A stretch of 7,143 nt of DNA from Gammaproteobacteria bacterium (GTDB taxonomy: Bacteria > Pseudomonadota > Gammaproteobacteria > Natronospirales > REEB76). The position numbers and the translations under genes were made by a program. Shown here piece by piece: positions 5,166-7,143 of this stretch. The notes beneath the pieces were generated by a model. That model made no database searches, was not told where the DNA came from, and saw nothing but the letters and a program-made list of their open reading frames with translations. The number at the start of each line of letters is the position of its first letter. Position 1 is the stretch's first letter. The stretch spans positions 1 through 7,143 of the forward strand of contig DAHVFI010000138.1 in NCBI GenBank assembly GCA_027317045.1, in the 5' to 3' direction.

Positions 5166-6928
5166 GTCCAGGTTTCCGTGAGCGGCCTGTCGCGATAAAC
5201 GATCTTAGCTTTGATGAGCTTACCTGCCGCTCCGTGTACGGTAAATCGCAGACGCCAGCGTCCGCCTGTTGGCAGTTTAACAAGGGTCACGTCGGTGACA
5301 TTCTGATAACCTGCTGCGCGCACCTCAGGTTGCGGGGCTATCCATGAAGGCAAGTCCGCGAGTTCACCACCTGAAAAATAGACACTGAAAATGCGCACAT
5401 TGTCACCGGAGGACACCATACGGGTTTCACTAGTCCAGGCAAGTGATGGATAAGTCTGGGATTTTCCCTGCCAGGCAATATCATAGCGCAGTGTCAATGC
5501 CTCCCCAGGTTTTGGTTGCACGCGTGGTTCCCAGAAGGCCACGATATTGTCATTCGAGGCACTGTGGCTCGGAATTTCAATCAGGTCGAATTGTCCTGGC
5601 CCCCAGTGACCGAGGAATGTCACCCATGCGCTCGGGCGATCTTGATAATGGTTGCCCAGCGATTGGTATTGGTTAAAGTCGCGGTCACGCTGCATGAGTC
5701 CGTAACCCATGGGATTATCGAGCTTGAAATCCGTGACTCGCAGCCAGTCAGGGTTAGTAAGCGGATGCCATATCCAGTGGCCATCACTCATTTCTATCGA
5801 TAACCCATCGGAATCATGAATAGAGGGATGCAGCAAATCCACACGTTTCGGGCTAATGCGCCCCTGCAGGAACATGCTGGTGAGCGGGGCAAGCCCGAGC
5901 CTTTGCACGTGATGCCGCAGGAAAATCACAGCGGTTACTCTGACCCGCGTCACATGACCTGGAGTGATAAGAAATCGATATGCTCCGGTCACGCTTGGTC
6001 CATCGAGTTGTGCGAGTACTGTCAGGGAATGCGCATTCGCCGGCGGTACAAAAATCCAAACAGAACTGAAGGACGGAAACTCTTCCTTTAGGTTTGCTAC
6101 CGCAGTATTCACCGCCAGCCCGCGTGCGGAAAGACCCCACCATTGACTGCGACCGACCGCACGGAAGTAACTTGCGCCCAGAAGCGACAGGAACTCATCT
6201 GCCGGATGGCCCTCATTGAATGCGTAGGCAAGGTTGATACCCGCTATTGGTAAAATGTGTGGAAGATGGTGTGCGGCGGCGGATTGAATGCCGAAGCTGG
6301 TCGGTGCAAAGGCAAGCTTTTCCACGTGTTTACCGCGCACAACATACGTCGAGACACTCTGTCTGTACAGATATCCAACCGGCTGGAATGCCAATGCGAA
6401 GCGCGAGGCTAGGTGCCAATCGGGCACAACTCCATTCCATATGAGTTTGCTGTACGCCTGTTTACCGAAATGCAACAGCACTGACGGTGCAACGACCGGT
6501 TGTATATAGGCATGGTGCGCCTGCGCGCGGGCTTTAGTGACAAGCTTAAGATACAGGTGGTTTACAAGGGCAGCGCCGTTATCGTCTGTCGGCTCGTTCG
6601 ATTCACTCACGAGCGTCTTAGACCATACCTGCTCGGCACGATGCACTTCTTCGATTGCAGTACGGGATTCCAACTGTGCGGCAGCGGTAGCAGAAGTAAG
6701 ATCAAGCTCCTGGGAGTGTATAGCGGCTAACTTGGAAGTAACATCCGCCTGCATTGATGCAAGTTGTTTTTCAAGCATGGTAACTCTCGCGGCTTCGCTT
6801 ACCTCTCCGCGAGTGGCAACTGCAGCTTCTTTCTGGACGCGCTGCACGGACGAAATTGTTGCACATCCGCTAAGAACAAACACCAATGCATATTGCACGG
6901 TACGCATAAATCCCGTGAGCATTTTCAT
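5153..6928 (-). CDS. opgG: Lipoprotein OpgG/MdoG-family (GH186) protein with N-terminal coiled coil
   Basis: This is a 591-residue protein, longer than the roughly 510 usual for the family. Residues 1-21 are a lipoprotein signal peptide with lipobox LSGC. C22 is the only cysteine in the whole protein, and alanine at +2 suggests outer-membrane sorting. Residues 28-105 are rich in A, E, Q, K and S with heptad-like spacing, probably a coiled coil, followed by a polar linker. The MdoG domain spans about 122-590: FLSLLGASYFRAVGR (246-260), GLSARGLAVNTA (265-276), LAPLTSMF (346-353), HDSDGL (371-376), DNPMGYGLMQRDRDF (404-418), RPSAWV (431-436), DNIVAFW (460-466) and LTETWTY (583-589). The two expected catalytic aspartates are D372 and D460. 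The domain's first 120 residues diverge and lack the NLSYDQY motif. It starts 7 bases after the probable opgH stop, so it is the likely partner of that transferase. Whether it corresponds to OpgG or OpgD is unresolved. Confidence 0.9.
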   Translation of the reverse strand: MKMLTGFMRTVQYALVFVLSGCATISSVQRVQKEAAVATRGEVSEAARVTMLEKQLASMQADVTSKLAAIHSQELDLTSATAAAQLESRTAIEEVHRAEQVWSKTLVSESNEPTDDNGAALVNHLYLKLVTKARAQAHHAYIQPVVAPSVLLHFGKQAYSKLIWNGVVPDWHLASRFALAFQPVGYLYRQSVSTYVVRGKHVEKLAFAPTSFGIQSAAAHHLPHILPIAGINLAYAFNEGHPADEFLSLLGASYFRAVGRSQWWGLSARGLAVNTAVANLKEEFPSFSSVWIFVPPANAHSLTVLAQLDGPSVTGAYRFLITPGHVTRVRVTAVIFLRHHVQRLGLAPLTSMFLQGRISPKRVDLLHPSIHDSDGLSIEMSDGHWIWHPLTNPDWLRVTDFKLDNPMGYGLMQRDRDFNQYQSLGNHYQDRPSAWVTFLGHWGPGQFDLIEIPSHSASNDNIVAFWEPRVQPKPGEALTLRYDIAWQGKSQTYPSLAWTSETRMVSSGDNVRIFSVYFSGGELADLPSWIAPQPEVRAAGYQNVTDVTLVKLPTGGRWRLRFTVHGAAGKLIKAKIVYRDRPLTETWTYGA

Positions 6929-6935
6929 ATCAACA

Positions 6936-7143
6936 TTACCCTTTGGTCGTACGAGTCAAAACATCCGGCAACCATAGTAGCGCCTTTTCCAGCGGCAGCG
7001 CCCAGACGCACTCATGAAGTTCACGGAGCAAGTCGCGATCCCTCAACACGGAAAATTTTTCCCGGTGGTCAAGCGCTGTAGGGCCGTATGCCAGGAGCCT
7101 AACCCGGCGAAGTGCACGCGTGAGATATATTTCTTCGTTGACC
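6936..7143 (-). CDS. opgH: Probable C-terminus of glucan glucosyltransferase OpgH/MdoH (partial)
   Basis: An open minus-strand frame enters from the right edge and ends with TAA at 6938-6936, giving 68 visible residues. They read VNEEIYLTRALRRV, then GPTALDHREKFSVLRDRDLL, then RELHECVWALPLEKALLWLP. The pattern of a 'GP.AL...EK..LL.D...L..LH..VW' helix resembles the cytosolic tail of OpgH glucosyltransferases as I remember it; no alignment was run. OpgH is the inner-membrane enzyme that polymerises UDP-glucose into beta-1,2-glucan and passes it to the periplasm. The position, 7 bases upstream of an OpgG-family gene on the same strand, strongly supports the call. No catalytic part is visible, so the identity rests on the tail and the context. 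AAAGGG in its last two codons serves as the ribosome binding site of the next gene. Confidence 0.62.
   Translation of the reverse strand, partial: VNEEIYLTRALRRVRLLAYGPTALDHREKFSVLRDRDLLRELHECVWALPLEKALLWLPDVLTRTTKG
6939..6944 (-). promoter_or_regulatory. Shine-Dalgarno-like site of the lipoprotein opgG, inside the opgH end
   Basis: AAAGGG on the minus strand forms the last two codons of the upstream frame and lies 10 bases before the ATG at 6928. This suggests translational coupling of the two genes. An ATG six bases further in (6922) is a weaker alternative start. Confidence 0.45.

Overview
The window looks like a chromosomal piece of a Gram-negative proteobacterium, most likely a gammaproteobacterium. 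Evidence is the OpgG/MdoG-type periplasmic glucan proteins, a lipoprotein with a classical lipobox, an EstB-type carboxylesterase, a YgdQ/YoaE-like TerC membrane protein and a YdiI-like hotdog thioesterase. No phage, transposase, CRISPR, tRNA or rRNA signal is visible. I cannot name the species.

Left part (1-2517, minus strand): four tightly packed genes read leftwards. They encode a short-chain dehydrogenase/reductase, a TerC-family membrane protein, a DUF71/COG2102 PP-loop ATP-binding protein and a hotdog acyl-CoA thioesterase cut by the window edge. The junctions are a 16-base gap, a GTGA overlap and an ATGA overlap, so this is almost certainly one translationally coupled operon. The reductase and thioesterase suit acyl or ketoacyl chemistry; how TerC and the PP-loop protein join them is not clear from sequence.

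Middle (2518-2798): a divergent intergenic region filled by two palindromic repeat-like elements. One is about 100 bases with imperfect inverted arms. The other is about 80 bases with nested, mutually exclusive stems. Rightwards from there come an EstB-like carboxylesterase and, 60 bases later, the first OpgG-family gene.

Right part (3543-7143): two OpgG/MdoG-family genes (the family now described as GH186 beta-1,2-glucanases) face each other and overlap by 13 bases at their stop codons. The plus-strand one encodes an ordinary secreted periplasmic protein. The minus-strand one is unusual: a predicted lipoprotein with a coiled-coil segment before the OpgG domain. Seven bases upstream of it ends an open frame running off the window, which I read as the C-terminus of the glucan glucosyltransferase OpgH. 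This gives an opgH-opgG order (the reverse of the enterobacterial opgGH) plus a convergent second OpgG. Together these would form a locus for osmoregulated periplasmic glucans: OpgH makes and exports the beta-1,2-glucan backbone, and two differently localised OpgG enzymes process it in the periplasm. The GC content of the OpgG pair is visibly lower than that of the left operon.
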